A stretch of DNA of 64,000 nt. Origin: UBA6776 sp964636785 (GTDB lineage: Bacteria; Bdellovibrionota; Bdellovibrionia; Bdellovibrionales; UBA1609). The stretch is taken from contig CAZWVK010000002.1 of assembly GCA_964636785.1 (NCBI GenBank), forward strand, positions 4,889-68,888, written 5' to 3'. Shown here one piece after another: positions 34,455 to 44,128 of the stretch. Below the pieces are notes generated by a model. It ran no database searches, was not told the DNA's origin, and saw nothing but the letters and a program-made list of their open reading frames with translations. The first letter of the stretch is position 1, and each line of letters opens with the position of its first letter. The translations under genes were made by a program, and so were the position numbers.

Positions 34455-35575
34455 TATTGCTTGAAGAGACTTTGAATTTCGCCGAAAACGATTTTCTCAT
34501 CGTAAACATGAAGAGCTTTCTGGCGGGCGTTTTGAATCATTTTAGCTGATAGTTCTTTATCATCCAAAATGACCTTAACTGCCTTTGTAATTGCATCGTG
34601 TTCCTTGGGTGGTATTAAAATTCCGCTTTCCATATGATCGACAATATCAATGGGCCCTCCTGCACGAGTCGCAATAACTGGGACTTCACAAGACATGGCT
34701 TCAATCAAAACATCACCAAAAGTTTCTTCGTAAGAGGGCATGACAAAAACATCGAGGTTTGCGATGACCACATCCACATCCGATCTATGACCAAGAAACT
34801 GAATTCGCTTCTCAAGACCTTTTGATGAAACATAATCTTTCAATTTTTTCTCAAATCCTGGAGTGTCCGGTGTTTCCTTGCCAATCAGAAAGAATTTGAG
34901 ATTCGGCCGGACTCCTAAAAGTTCAACGGCGGACTCAATGAATTCCTGACTGCCTTTTTGAGGGTCTATGCGACCAACCAAACCGATGGCTTTCTCATCT
35001 TCATTAAGAAGAAAAACGGACTTTCTAAACCCAGGGCTTCGTTTTGCTTTCGAGAAGCTCTTCGTGTCGACAGAGTCGGGAATGACCTTCAATTGATCTT
35101 CTGAAATCGGAAGGCAATCCATCAAAGCTTTCGCTTGGATGTGGGTCAATGCGATGAGCTTTTCAAGGCGTGAGTAAATCCATCTGTGTAAGAAGTCCTT
35201 TTTATTCACATTTTTTAAGAACATGCGAGCAAATCCAAAGACTCGAATCTTAGAAAGCCCAATAAGAGACAGGCGGAGTCGCCAAAGATTTTTCAGGTGA
35301 TGAACAAAAATGATTTCAATACGGTTGGAAACCAAAAACTTTCTTAATAAAAGCGATTCTCTAAAAGAGAGATAACCCGTTTTTTGGAGTGAAAGAAATG
35401 GAATTTGATTTTCAATAAAGTGCTTTTCAAGAGGTGAGTCCTTAAGACAGACTCCGAATATTTCATGCCCTGCATTTTTGAACCACAGGGCATGTTTAAG
35501 CGTGCACATCTCAAGCCCTCCCCAAGAAGGGCTTATACACATCTGTAAGACGGTTGCTTTACTTTCCAAGGACAT
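34451..35575 (-). CDS. Glycosyltransferase family 4 protein
   Basis: A 374-residue GT-B glycosyltransferase. The N-terminal domain begins with a SPSWGGLEM glycine loop, and the C-terminal donor-binding domain has LVGRIDPQKG near residue 205 and the EX7E motif in SYEETFGDVLIEAMSCEVP near 285. It should transfer a sugar from a nucleotide donor, probably to LPS or another surface glycan. The ATG at 35575 overlaps the end of the deoxyhypusine synthase-like gene by 17 bases; the frame is open to 35617. It is the last gene of the leuS-speA run. Confidence 0.87.
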   Translation of the reverse strand: MSLESKATVLQMCISPSWGGLEMCTLKHALWFKNAGHEIFGVCLKDSPLEKHFIENQIPFLSLQKTGYLSFRESLLLRKFLVSNRIEIIFVHHLKNLWRLRLSLIGLSKIRVFGFARMFLKNVNKKDFLHRWIYSRLEKLIALTHIQAKALMDCLPISEDQLKVIPDSVDTKSFSKAKRSPGFRKSVFLLNEDEKAIGLVGRIDPQKGSQEFIESAVELLGVRPNLKFFLIGKETPDTPGFEKKLKDYVSSKGLEKRIQFLGHRSDVDVVIANLDVFVMPSYEETFGDVLIEAMSCEVPVIATRAGGPIDIVDHMESGILIPPKEHDAITKAVKVILDDKELSAKMIQNARQKALHVYDEKIVFGEIQSLFKQY

Positions 35576-36524
35576 ACGAAAAGACGAGAGGAGCAACGAT
35601 AGAGGCATCCGACTCAATAATATGTCTTTTCGAAGACTTCTCTAATTTGCCCCAGGTGATCTTTTCATTGGGAACCGCTCCAGAGTAAGAGCCGTAAGAA
35701 GTTGTTGAGTCGCTGATTTGACAGAAATAGCTCCACTTCGGAGTTTCTCTTCCAATATCTTGTTCGAGCATGGGAACAACGCAAATTGGAAAGTCACCAG
35801 CAATTCCTCCGCCGATCTGAAAGAATCCAATCCCTTTACTATTCTCATTGGCCATGTACCATTCTGCTAAAGATACCATGTAATCCACACCGGATTTCAA
35901 ACAGTCCCTTGTGATCTTCTTTTGCATCATTCGACCTGCAAAAATATTTCCCAAAGTGGAATCTTCCCAACCAGGAACAAAAATCGGAAGATTTTTTTCA
36001 GCAGCTGCAAGCATCCAAGAGTTCTTAGGATCAATTTGGTAACTGTCCTTTAAAGCTCCACTTCTTAAGATTTGATAAAAGTATTCGTGTGGGAAATAGC
36101 TTTCCTTTTTCTCTGAAGCACTTGCCCAAGCTGCAAGAATGGGCTTTTCAAGTTTTCGAAACGCCTCTTCTTCTGGAATACAGGTGTCAGTAACCCGATT
36201 TAGATGACGGTTCAGAAGATCCATTTCTTGATCTGCCGTCAACTCTCTCCATTCTGGAACACGCACATAGTGCTCATGAGCGACCAAGTTAAAAACGTCC
36301 TCTTCGAGATTCGCGCCCGTGCAGCTGATTCCATGAATCTTATCTTGGCGGATCATTTCAGCTAAAGTGATGCCAAGCTCTGCGGTACTCATTGCACCGG
36401 CCAGCGTGACAAGCATCTTTCCGCCTTCTTCAACATGAGATTTATAATCGCGTGCAGCGTACTTTAATGAAGCGGCGTTGAAATGAAGATAGTTCTTATC
36501 AATAAATTCGCTGATTGGTCCCAT
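35559..36524 (-). CDS. Deoxyhypusine synthase-family protein (probable polyamine aminobutyltransferase)
   Basis: A 321-residue member of the deoxyhypusine synthase family. The catalytic lysine motif WGK, near residue 291 in ITWGKL, is conserved, as are the NAD-binding segments TLAGAMSTAEL near residue 40, SCTGANLEED near residue 86 and DASIVAPL at the C terminus. Bacteria lack eIF5A, and bacterial members are thought to move the aminobutyl group between polyamines, giving homospermidine or similar. It overlaps the arginine decarboxylase gene by 26 bases, supporting a polyamine role. The acceptor amine cannot be read from sequence. Confidence 0.83.
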   Translation of the reverse strand: MGPISEFIDKNYLHFNAASLKYAARDYKSHVEEGGKMLVTLAGAMSTAELGITLAEMIRQDKIHGISCTGANLEEDVFNLVAHEHYVRVPEWRELTADQEMDLLNRHLNRVTDTCIPEEEAFRKLEKPILAAWASASEKKESYFPHEYFYQILRSGALKDSYQIDPKNSWMLAAAEKNLPIFVPGWEDSTLGNIFAGRMMQKKITRDCLKSGVDYMVSLAEWYMANENSKGIGFFQIGGGIAGDFPICVVPMLEQDIGRETPKWSYFCQISDSTTSYGSYSGAVPNEKITWGKLEKSSKRHIIESDASIVAPLVFSYVLGK

Positions 36525-38478
36525 TGGTCTCCTTATTTGACGTCGTGGTCATATGATATTTGGGTGAATCGGGCTCTTCCTCAGAGAGATAAGTGTAGCT
36601 TGAAAGACCACGTTCATAGTGCTGAAGCAAGAGCTTCGCTTCGGATCTTGAAATAGATCCGTTTAAAATTCCTGTTTCCGTGGCCTTTCGAACTTTTTCA
36701 ATCAGATCCCCTTTGGAATATTCCACATAGGCTAAAACTTCGCGAACCTCATCCCCTTCAACAACGTGATCTACGGAGTATCCGCCATCGGTGATTGAAA
36801 CGTGAACCGCATCGGTGTCACCAAAGAGATTGTGAAGGTCACCAAGAATTTCCTGGTACGCACCCGTGATAAAAACTCCCATTAAATAAGGCTCATCACG
36901 CTTTAAGGAATGAACTTCAAGGTAAGGCTGTGAACCTCCGGTTTCGATATCGATAAAGTTTGTGATCTGTCCATCCGAATCACAAGTTAAATCCACAAGG
37001 GTTGCGCGTCGATCCGGCTGTTCGTTCAAACGATGAATGGGCAGGATCGGAAATAGTTGATCGAGTGCCCATGAATCTGGAAGAGATTGGAAGACGGAGA
37101 AGTTGCAATAATAAGTATCCGAAAGTTCTTTTTCCAATGAGTAACGAATATCTTCTAAGTCTTCTTTGCCACGAGAAAGCTCAAGCATGCGAGTGGCAAT
37201 CGCGCGGAAAAGGTCTTCCGCCTTAGCTCGCTGCTCGAGGGTGAGAACTCCGTAAGTGAACATTTGCAAAGTGTCTTTTTTCTTTTCCACCAAATCGTTG
37301 TAATACTCGTTGAGATTAGAGAGATTCAACGATTTGTAAATATCGTAAAGATCCTGAACAAGTCTCGATTCTTTTTCCGGAGAAGAAAGCTGAAGATCTT
37401 TGACTTTAAGTTCATTATTTCCAAGTACGTCAAAGATCAAAGCGGTAGAGTGGGCCACCAAAGAGCGTCCAGATTCAGAGATGATGTTTGGATGGCTCAC
37501 GTCTTTTTCATCACAAATGGATTGTAGAATAGAAACCACATCGTTGGCATACTCTTGTTCGGAATAGTTTGTTGAACTGTCCGAGCGTCCTGATCCGTCA
37601 TAATCCACGCCAAGACCACCACCAACATCAATGTATTTTAGCGGTGCGCCCATCTTCACTATTTCTGTGTAAAACTGAGCACCTTCTTTAATGGCGGCCT
37701 TGATGGACTGAATGGAAGGAATCTGAGAGCCGATATGGAAATGCAAAAGCTCCACACAGTCCAAAAGCTCTGCTTCCTCAAGAATTTTTAAACCTTTAAC
37801 AATTTCAGAAGGCGTTAATCCAAATTTTGATTTCGCACCGGAAGTCTCTGCCCAACGACCTGCGCTTGGAGTGTTTAATTTTGCTCGGAATCCAATTCGC
37901 GGGCGGATATTCAAACGTCGGTAAGCATTGATGATCAGCTGAATCTCTGAAAACCGATCAACAACCACAAAGGTATTGCGCCCCAGTTTTTGAGAGATCA
38001 ATGCCATCTCAATATACTCTTGGTCTTTAAAGCCGTTGCAGATGATCAAAGCATCTGGAGTGTCCATTTGTGCGAGCGAAATCAGAAGTTCTGGTTTGCT
38101 TCCAGCTTCTAGGCCAAAGTTAAACTTATGTCCGAACTCAATGATCTCTTCCACAAGGTGTTTTTGTTGATTCACTTTGATGGGATAAACACCTTGATAA
38201 CGACCTTTGTAATTGGAGTCTTTGATGGCACGGTCAAAAACTCCAGTTAAAAGTTCAATGCGGCTTTTCACCACATCTGGAAAACGAATCAACAAAGGAA
38301 GTCGCATTCCGCGCTCAAGTAAATCCTGCGTGAGAGCGTGAAGATCTAGTGCTGGTCCTTCCTGACCTTGAGGTAGGATCTGAAGATTTCCTTCTTCACT
38401 CACACTGTAATGACGGGCGCCCCAGTATTTAATACCGTAAAGTTCGCTGCTTTTTTGGATGTCCCAAGTATCTGACAT
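36499..38478 (-). CDS. speA: Biosynthetic arginine decarboxylase
   Basis: PLP enzyme converting arginine to agmatine. At 659 residues it has the length and layout of SpeA: the PLP lysine in YPIKVNQQ near residue 101, GLEAGSKPELL, ICNGFKDQEY, the HIGSQI segment and GGGLGVDYDGS near residue 290, and the C-terminal SITDGGYS. It is followed with a 26-base overlap by the deoxyhypusine synthase-like gene, and agmatine could be used by the agmatinase encoded at 25421. It starts 15 bases after the leuS stop. Confidence 0.94.
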   Translation of the reverse strand: MSDTWDIQKSSELYGIKYWGARHYSVSEEGNLQILPQGQEGPALDLHALTQDLLERGMRLPLLIRFPDVVKSRIELLTGVFDRAIKDSNYKGRYQGVYPIKVNQQKHLVEEIIEFGHKFNFGLEAGSKPELLISLAQMDTPDALIICNGFKDQEYIEMALISQKLGRNTFVVVDRFSEIQLIINAYRRLNIRPRIGFRAKLNTPSAGRWAETSGAKSKFGLTPSEIVKGLKILEEAELLDCVELLHFHIGSQIPSIQSIKAAIKEGAQFYTEIVKMGAPLKYIDVGGGLGVDYDGSGRSDSSTNYSEQEYANDVVSILQSICDEKDVSHPNIISESGRSLVAHSTALIFDVLGNNELKVKDLQLSSPEKESRLVQDLYDIYKSLNLSNLNEYYNDLVEKKKDTLQMFTYGVLTLEQRAKAEDLFRAIATRMLELSRGKEDLEDIRYSLEKELSDTYYCNFSVFQSLPDSWALDQLFPILPIHRLNEQPDRRATLVDLTCDSDGQITNFIDIETGGSQPYLEVHSLKRDEPYLMGVFITGAYQEILGDLHNLFGDTDAVHVSITDGGYSVDHVVEGDEVREVLAYVEYSKGDLIEKVRKATETGILNGSISRSEAKLLLQHYERGLSSYTYLSEEEPDSPKYHMTTTSNKETNGTNQRIY

Positions 38479-38492
38479 TCTGAGGATCCCCC

Positions 38493-40886
38493 TTACTTCA
38501 CAATCAGGTTTAAAATCTTGCCCGATTTGTATATCACTTTCGCGATTGTTTTTCCCTCAAGTGCGTTACGAACGGAAGTGATTTCTTTTGCTTTCTGAAC
38601 GGCCTCATCTTCGGACGCATCTGGACTAATTTCAATGGTTCCTCGGGTTTTGCCTAAAACTTGAACGGCCATGGTTATAACATCGTCAATCACCTTTTTA
38701 GGGTCGAACTTGGGCCACGGTGCCAAAGTCACAAGCCCCTGGCCACCGAGCTTTTCCCACATTTCCTCACTCATATGCGGTGCGAATGGGGCCAAAAGCT
38801 GACAGAGGGTCAATAAAAGTTCTCTGGAAGGTCGCTCCGACTTATAGGCTTCGTTCACAAAGATCATCAGCGCACTGATTGCGGTATTGAAGTTCAAAGA
38901 CTCAATGTCTTCGGAAACCTTTTTAATGGTTTTGTGAAGAGTTTTTTCCAGATTTTCCGGAGCCGATTCTGAAAGAGGCAAAAGAGCACCATTTTCATCA
39001 ATGACTAAGCGCCACACTCGGTCCAAGAAACGCTTAACCCCTTCAATCCCTGAAGTCGCCCAAGGCTTGTCTTTGTCAAAAGGTCCCATAAAACAAATAT
39101 ATAGACGAACAGCATCGGCTCCGAACTCACGTTTCATGTCGTCTGGGTTGATGACATTTCCGCGACTCTTCGACATTTTTTGATGGTCTGGACCTAGGAT
39201 CATTCCTTGATGAGCTAGCTTCATAAAGGGCTCGTCATGACTAACAAGCCCACAATCAAAGAGAACTTTTTGCCAGAATCGAGCGTAGAGAAGATGTCCC
39301 ACAGTGTGCTCGGCACCACCGACATAGAGGTCTACAGGCATCCAGTATTTCTGAGCTTCAAATGAAAAAGCCTCATTCGAGTTCTTTGGATCTGTGTATC
39401 TGAGAAAGTACCAGGACGATCCTGCGGATCCGGGCATCGTATCTGTTTCTCTTAAGCCTTTTTTTCCAGTTTGAGGATCCGTGTACTCCACAAACTCGCG
39501 AACACGCGCGAGCGGCGGCTCGCCACTTTCCGAGGGCTCGTAATCGGCGACACTTGGAAGGCTGACCGGAAGCTCATCAAGGCTTACGCCTTTTTGGGTG
39601 CCGTCTTCCATATTTACGATTGGAAAAGGCTCACCCCAGTAGCGCTGCCTTGAAAATAGCCAGTCGCGAAGCTTGTACTGAACCTGCCTTATGCCTAGAT
39701 TTTTTTCTTCAAGGTGAGCGATCATTTTTTGAATGGCTTCATCTTTATTAAGACCATTGATGAAGTCAGACTCCACGGCCTTTTCATCCTCGATGACTTT
39801 GAGAACTGGCAAATTGAAAGCATTTGCAAATTCAAGATCTCGCTCGTCATGTCCTGGAACGGCCATAATCGCGCCCGTTCCGTAGTCCATTAAAACATAA
39901 TCGGAAATCCAAATTGGAATTTGAACATCAGGTTTTAGAGGATGTGTAGCGTGTGCACCCGTGAATACTCCAGTTTTTTCTGTGTTCGCCTTACGATCCA
40001 CTTCGCTGATGCGTGAGGTGCGATCGATGTATTCATCCACAGCTTTTTTTTGATCCTTTAAGGTGATTTCGGGAACAAGCGGGTGTTCTGGTGCAAGAAC
40101 CATAAATGTAACACCAAAAAGTGTGTCCGGACGGGTGGTGAAAACCTCAAAGGTTTTTTCAAGGCCTGCGACTTGGAAAGTGATTTTTGCACCCTCACTT
40201 TTTCCAATCCAGTTTTTCTGACCTTCCTTGGTTCGCTCCGGCCAATCCACCTTATCGAGATCATTTAAAAGGCGCTCGGCATATTCAGTGATTTTCAGCA
40301 TCCACTGCTTCATTGGCATGCGGACAACCGGATGTCCCCCTCGCTCACTTTTGCCATCCACCACTTCTTCATTGGCTAAAACCGTGCGCAGCGCGGGACA
40401 CCAGTTCACAGGAACTTCTTTTTGATAAGCCAGGCCACGCTCATAAAGCTTTAGAAAAATAAACTGAGTCCACTTGTAATACTCCGAATCGCAGGTGGAA
40501 ACTTCCCGGGACCAATCATAGGAAAAGCCAAAATCCTTAAGCTGCTTGCGAAAATTTTCGATGGCTTTTGCGGTCGTCTCAGCCGGATGAATTCCCGTTT
40601 GAATGGCGTACTGTTCTGCCGGAAGACCGAAAGCATCGTAGCCCATAGGATGAAGGACTTCGAATCCCTTACAGCGCATAAATCGAGAAAGAATATCTGC
40701 AGGCAAATAAGACGCAAGATGTCCCACGTGAAGGCCAGATCCAGATGGATAAGGAAACATACTCAAAGCATAATACTTTGGTTTTTCAGAGCTTGGATTT
40801 TGACTATCCACTTGGGACTGATAAGCTTTATTTTGCTCCCAGCGGGACTGCCACTTTTTATCAATTGTATCAAAGGGATAACTCAT
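38493..40886 (-). CDS. leuS: Leucyl-tRNA synthetase
   Basis: Charges tRNA-Leu with leucine. The 797-residue class I synthetase has the HIGH-type motif SGLHVGHL near residue 50 and the KMSKS loop near residue 568, with the CP1 editing domain between (TRPDTLFG and GTGAIMAVPGHDERD). The C terminus is a little shorter than in Escherichia coli (860). It heads a minus-strand run with speA, the deoxyhypusine synthase-like gene and the glycosyltransferase gene, and diverges from the oligopeptidase gene. Confidence 0.96.
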   Translation of the reverse strand: MSYPFDTIDKKWQSRWEQNKAYQSQVDSQNPSSEKPKYYALSMFPYPSGSGLHVGHLASYLPADILSRFMRCKGFEVLHPMGYDAFGLPAEQYAIQTGIHPAETTAKAIENFRKQLKDFGFSYDWSREVSTCDSEYYKWTQFIFLKLYERGLAYQKEVPVNWCPALRTVLANEEVVDGKSERGGHPVVRMPMKQWMLKITEYAERLLNDLDKVDWPERTKEGQKNWIGKSEGAKITFQVAGLEKTFEVFTTRPDTLFGVTFMVLAPEHPLVPEITLKDQKKAVDEYIDRTSRISEVDRKANTEKTGVFTGAHATHPLKPDVQIPIWISDYVLMDYGTGAIMAVPGHDERDLEFANAFNLPVLKVIEDEKAVESDFINGLNKDEAIQKMIAHLEEKNLGIRQVQYKLRDWLFSRQRYWGEPFPIVNMEDGTQKGVSLDELPVSLPSVADYEPSESGEPPLARVREFVEYTDPQTGKKGLRETDTMPGSAGSSWYFLRYTDPKNSNEAFSFEAQKYWMPVDLYVGGAEHTVGHLLYARFWQKVLFDCGLVSHDEPFMKLAHQGMILGPDHQKMSKSRGNVINPDDMKREFGADAVRLYICFMGPFDKDKPWATSGIEGVKRFLDRVWRLVIDENGALLPLSESAPENLEKTLHKTIKKVSEDIESLNFNTAISALMIFVNEAYKSERPSRELLLTLCQLLAPFAPHMSEEMWEKLGGQGLVTLAPWPKFDPKKVIDDVITMAVQVLGKTRGTIEISPDASEDEAVQKAKEITSVRNALEGKTIAKVIYKSGKILNLIVK

Positions 40887-40942
40887 GGTGGTGAGATAGT
40901 GGACAGGGTGCTAGGAGTCAACCATAGAAGCTGGAGGAGCGC

Positions 40943-43069
40943 TTGAAAAGATGGAGTGTGGGCCTGGCGCTTCTCTGTATCGGTTGTGGAGTGGCCTTGT
41001 TTCTTTTCCAGGAAAACGAAAAGGAGAATCTGATGTTTTCGAAGTTTGCAGAAAAAAAACCAGTGGGGCTCGAAAAGCATGGCGACAAACGCATCGACAA
41101 TTACTTTTGGATGAACGAGCGCGATTCACGGCCGGTTTTAGAGTATTTAAATGCTGAAAATGAGTTTGCGGACCAGGTTTTAAAGCCAACAGAAAAACTT
41201 CAAAAGATTCTTTTTGAAGAGATGAAATCCCGTTTGATTGAGGATGAGTCGACCGTTCCTGTCCAGGTGGATGAGTATTATTACTACCGCCGCTTTGAGC
41301 CAGGAAAAGAGTACCCAATTTCAGCTCGAAAGAAGGGAAGCCTCGATGCCCAAGAAGAAATTCTGGTGGATGGCAATGAGTGGGCCAAGGGAAAGAACTT
41401 CTTTCAGATGACAGGGGTGCAGGTGACCCGTGACCATCAAATCCTTGCTGTTGGAGCTGACACAGTGGGAAGACGGTTTTTTGATCTGCGCTTTAAGCGG
41501 ACGGATGAAAAAGAGTTTTTGCCTTTTCAAATCGAAAACACCACGGGGAATTTTGTTTGGGCCGCGGATTCGAAAACACTGTTCTTTTCCAGGCAAGATC
41601 CCGAGACTTTGCGCTCCTTTCAGATTTTTCGTTATAAATTGGGAGAAGATAAAGAGCCTGTTCTTGTTTTTGAAGAAAACGACACCACCTATGCCGTTTC
41701 CGTTTGGGGCTCGAAAGACCGATCGAAAATATTCATCACAAGTGGAAAAAGAGATTCTTCTGAAGTGAGATGGGTTTCGGGATTTTCTCCGACTGATGAG
41801 TTCAAAGTCTTTCTAAAGCGCCAAGAGAACTGGGAGTACGACCTCGCGGATGGGGGAGATCGATTCTATATTCTGACCAATTACAAGGCCGAGAACTATC
41901 GCCTGATGGAAGCACCTATTCATGCTCAGAATGAAAATGAATGGAAAGAAGTCGTTCCGCATTCGCCAGAAACTTTTATTGAGAATTTTGATGTCTATCA
42001 GGACTTTTTGGTTTTGGAAGAGCGCTTCAATGGTTTGACCCAGATTCGCATTAAAAATCGAGGCGATGGCAAAGAAAGAACTTTGGCATTTAACGATCCA
42101 ACCTATGTGGTTGGAATGCACTCACTGCCCAATTATGAGAGTGAGGAATTTCGCTTCACTTATGAGTCACTGAATCAGCCTGAAACCACCTATGAGGAAA
42201 ATCACTCTACAGGTCAAAGAATTATTAAGAAGGTGAAGGAAGTCCCTGGATTTGACGCTGGAAAATATGAATCACAACGGGTTTGGGCCACTGCTAAAGA
42301 CGGAAGAAAAATTCCTATTTCAATTCTACTTAAAAAGGGTCAGAAGCTTGGGCCGGAAACACCACTTCTTCTTTACTCCTATGGATCCTATGGTTACAGC
42401 ACCGAGCCCTATTTCCGTTCCTCTGTTTTTTCCCTTGTAGATAGAGGGTTCGTTTACGCTCTCGCCCATATTCGCGGTGGATCTGAGATGGGACGTTTTT
42501 GGTATGAAGAAGGGCGCTTAAAAAATAAGATGAACACCTTCACAGATTTTATTGCTTGTAGTGAACACCTTATTCAAGAGGGCTACACTTCGAGCAATCA
42601 CCTTCATATCATGGGTGGAAGTGCTGGTGGCCTTTTAATGGGAGCCGTAATCAACTTAAGACCGGATCTGTTTAAGTCCTCCATTGCGGCAGTTCCGTTT
42701 GTCGATGTTTTAACGACGATGTTGGATGAAAGCATTCCGCTGACGACGTTTGAGTACAAGGAGTGGGGAGATCCAAGAAAGAAAGAAGATTATGAGGTCA
42801 TGAAGGCCTATTCCCCTTATGACAACGTCAAATCTCAGAATTATCCTAATTTATTTGTGACGACAGGTTATCACGACTCTCAGGTGCAATATTGGGAGCC
42901 AGCGAAGTGGGTCGCCAAACTGAGAGAATATAATACAGGTCCGAATCAGATTATTTTCTTTACGGAGATGGATGCAGGGCACTCGGGTGCTTCAGGAAGG
43001 TATGAGAGTTTGAAGATGGTTGCTAAAGAATATGCTTTCTTTCTGATGATGGAAGGGATTTTAGATTGA
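40943..43069 (+). CDS. Prolyl oligopeptidase-family serine peptidase (protease II-like), membrane-anchored
   Basis: A 708-residue S9 peptidase with an N-terminal hydrophobic segment (VGLALLCIGCGVALFLF), which suggests a periplasmic, membrane-attached enzyme. A seven-bladed propeller fills residues about 40-430. The hydrolase domain has the nucleophile in GGSAGG near residue 559, an aspartate region in TGYHDSQVQ near 645 and the histidine in DAGHSG near 678. The start is TTG at 40943 behind GGAGGAG. Oligopeptidase B cuts short peptides after basic residues, which is the closest subfamily by the DPYRWLE-like IDNYFWMNE start. The stop overlaps the next gene's TTG. Confidence 0.88.
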   Translation: MKRWSVGLALLCIGCGVALFLFQENEKENLMFSKFAEKKPVGLEKHGDKRIDNYFWMNERDSRPVLEYLNAENEFADQVLKPTEKLQKILFEEMKSRLIEDESTVPVQVDEYYYYRRFEPGKEYPISARKKGSLDAQEEILVDGNEWAKGKNFFQMTGVQVTRDHQILAVGADTVGRRFFDLRFKRTDEKEFLPFQIENTTGNFVWAADSKTLFFSRQDPETLRSFQIFRYKLGEDKEPVLVFEENDTTYAVSVWGSKDRSKIFITSGKRDSSEVRWVSGFSPTDEFKVFLKRQENWEYDLADGGDRFYILTNYKAENYRLMEAPIHAQNENEWKEVVPHSPETFIENFDVYQDFLVLEERFNGLTQIRIKNRGDGKERTLAFNDPTYVVGMHSLPNYESEEFRFTYESLNQPETTYEENHSTGQRIIKKVKEVPGFDAGKYESQRVWATAKDGRKIPISILLKKGQKLGPETPLLLYSYGSYGYSTEPYFRSSVFSLVDRGFVYALAHIRGGSEMGRFWYEEGRLKNKMNTFTDFIACSEHLIQEGYTSSNHLHIMGGSAGGLLMGAVINLRPDLFKSSIAAVPFVDVLTTMLDESIPLTTFEYKEWGDPRKKEDYEVMKAYSPYDNVKSQNYPNLFVTTGYHDSQVQYWEPAKWVAKLREYNTGPNQIIFFTEMDAGHSGASGRYESLKMVAKEYAFFLMMEGILD

Positions 43070-43998
43070 GTTCCAAGTTTGAGAACCAGTCTCGAAATAT
43101 TTTAGTCGTGGATGACGATCCGCAAAGCCTTAGGATTTCCAAGGCCACATTGGAACATGAAGGTTACAATGTCAAAACAGCGGATTCTGGGGAACAAGCT
43201 CTTGAGGAGATTCAATCCTTTCAGCCACATTTGATTCTTTTGGATGTGAGTATGCCGGGCTTGAATGGGATTGAAACATTAAGAAAGATTCGTCGAAAAG
43301 AGCGCTATATTTCGGTGATCTTTCTGTCTGGAAAATCCAATCCTGAAAGCGTCATCAAGGGGCTGGATGCTGGAGCCAACGATTATATTCGAAAACCTTT
43401 TGATATTTCCGAGTTATTGGCACGAGTGCGTACTCAACTCAGAATTAAAGATTTGAACGATCGATTAAAGGCAGCCAATGAGCAGTTGAAAGAGTTGGTT
43501 GATACAGACGATCTGACGGGCCTTTTTAATATGAGGTCTCTTTATCAAAAGCTGGATTTCGAAATTGAGCGCGCAAGACGATATGATCGAAAAGTCGCTG
43601 TTGTGATGATGGATCTGGATCATTTCAAGCAGGTTAATGATAGCAACGATCATCTCTTTGGAAGTTATGTCTTAGCTCAGGTTGGAAAGATCATAAAAGA
43701 CAATATGAGAAAGGTCGACTTTGCCGCAAGATATGGCGGTGATGAATATCTGATTGTCTTAACAGAAATCAATGAAGAGGGCGCACGAACATTCTGTCAG
43801 AGACTTTGCGACACCATTGCCCAAACTCGTTTTGAAAAAGACTGTTTCAAAGTGGATTTGACGGCCAGTCTTGGGTTTGCTGTCGCCAATCCATCCCGGC
43901 AGGAGATCGATAGCCGAAGCTTGGTTCGCGCTGCGGACCGTGCGCTCTATGATGCTAAAGAGCAGGGGAGAAACCGTGTTGTCTCGAAACCGACATAA
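43066..43998 (+). CDS. PleD-like response regulator with GGDEF diguanylate cyclase domain
   Basis: A 310-residue protein made of a receiver domain (VVDDDPQSL, phospho-aspartate in LLDVSMPGLNG near residue 65, lysine in IRKPFD), a helical linker, and a GGDEF domain with an intact active site GGDEY near residue 226. An inhibitory I-site RxxD (RKVD) stands exactly five residues before it, so the enzyme should be product-inhibited by cyclic di-GMP. The start is a TTG overlapping the TGA of the oligopeptidase gene (TTGA), which implies coupled translation. Confidence 0.92.
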   Translation: MSSKFENQSRNILVVDDDPQSLRISKATLEHEGYNVKTADSGEQALEEIQSFQPHLILLDVSMPGLNGIETLRKIRRKERYISVIFLSGKSNPESVIKGLDAGANDYIRKPFDISELLARVRTQLRIKDLNDRLKAANEQLKELVDTDDLTGLFNMRSLYQKLDFEIERARRYDRKVAVVMMDLDHFKQVNDSNDHLFGSYVLAQVGKIIKDNMRKVDFAARYGGDEYLIVLTEINEEGARTFCQRLCDTIAQTRFEKDCFKVDLTASLGFAVANPSRQEIDSRSLVRAADRALYDAKEQGRNRVVSKPT

Positions 43999-44128
43999 AA
44001 GATATCCACAATGCTCTCTTTGTTATTAGGATTCTGTCAGGGCCTTTTTAACCGATTGGCGTCACTCCATTAAATCAGTATTTCTTTTAAGGCTCGGTGT
44101 TATTCAAACGGATTTGAATGGGGGGAAA

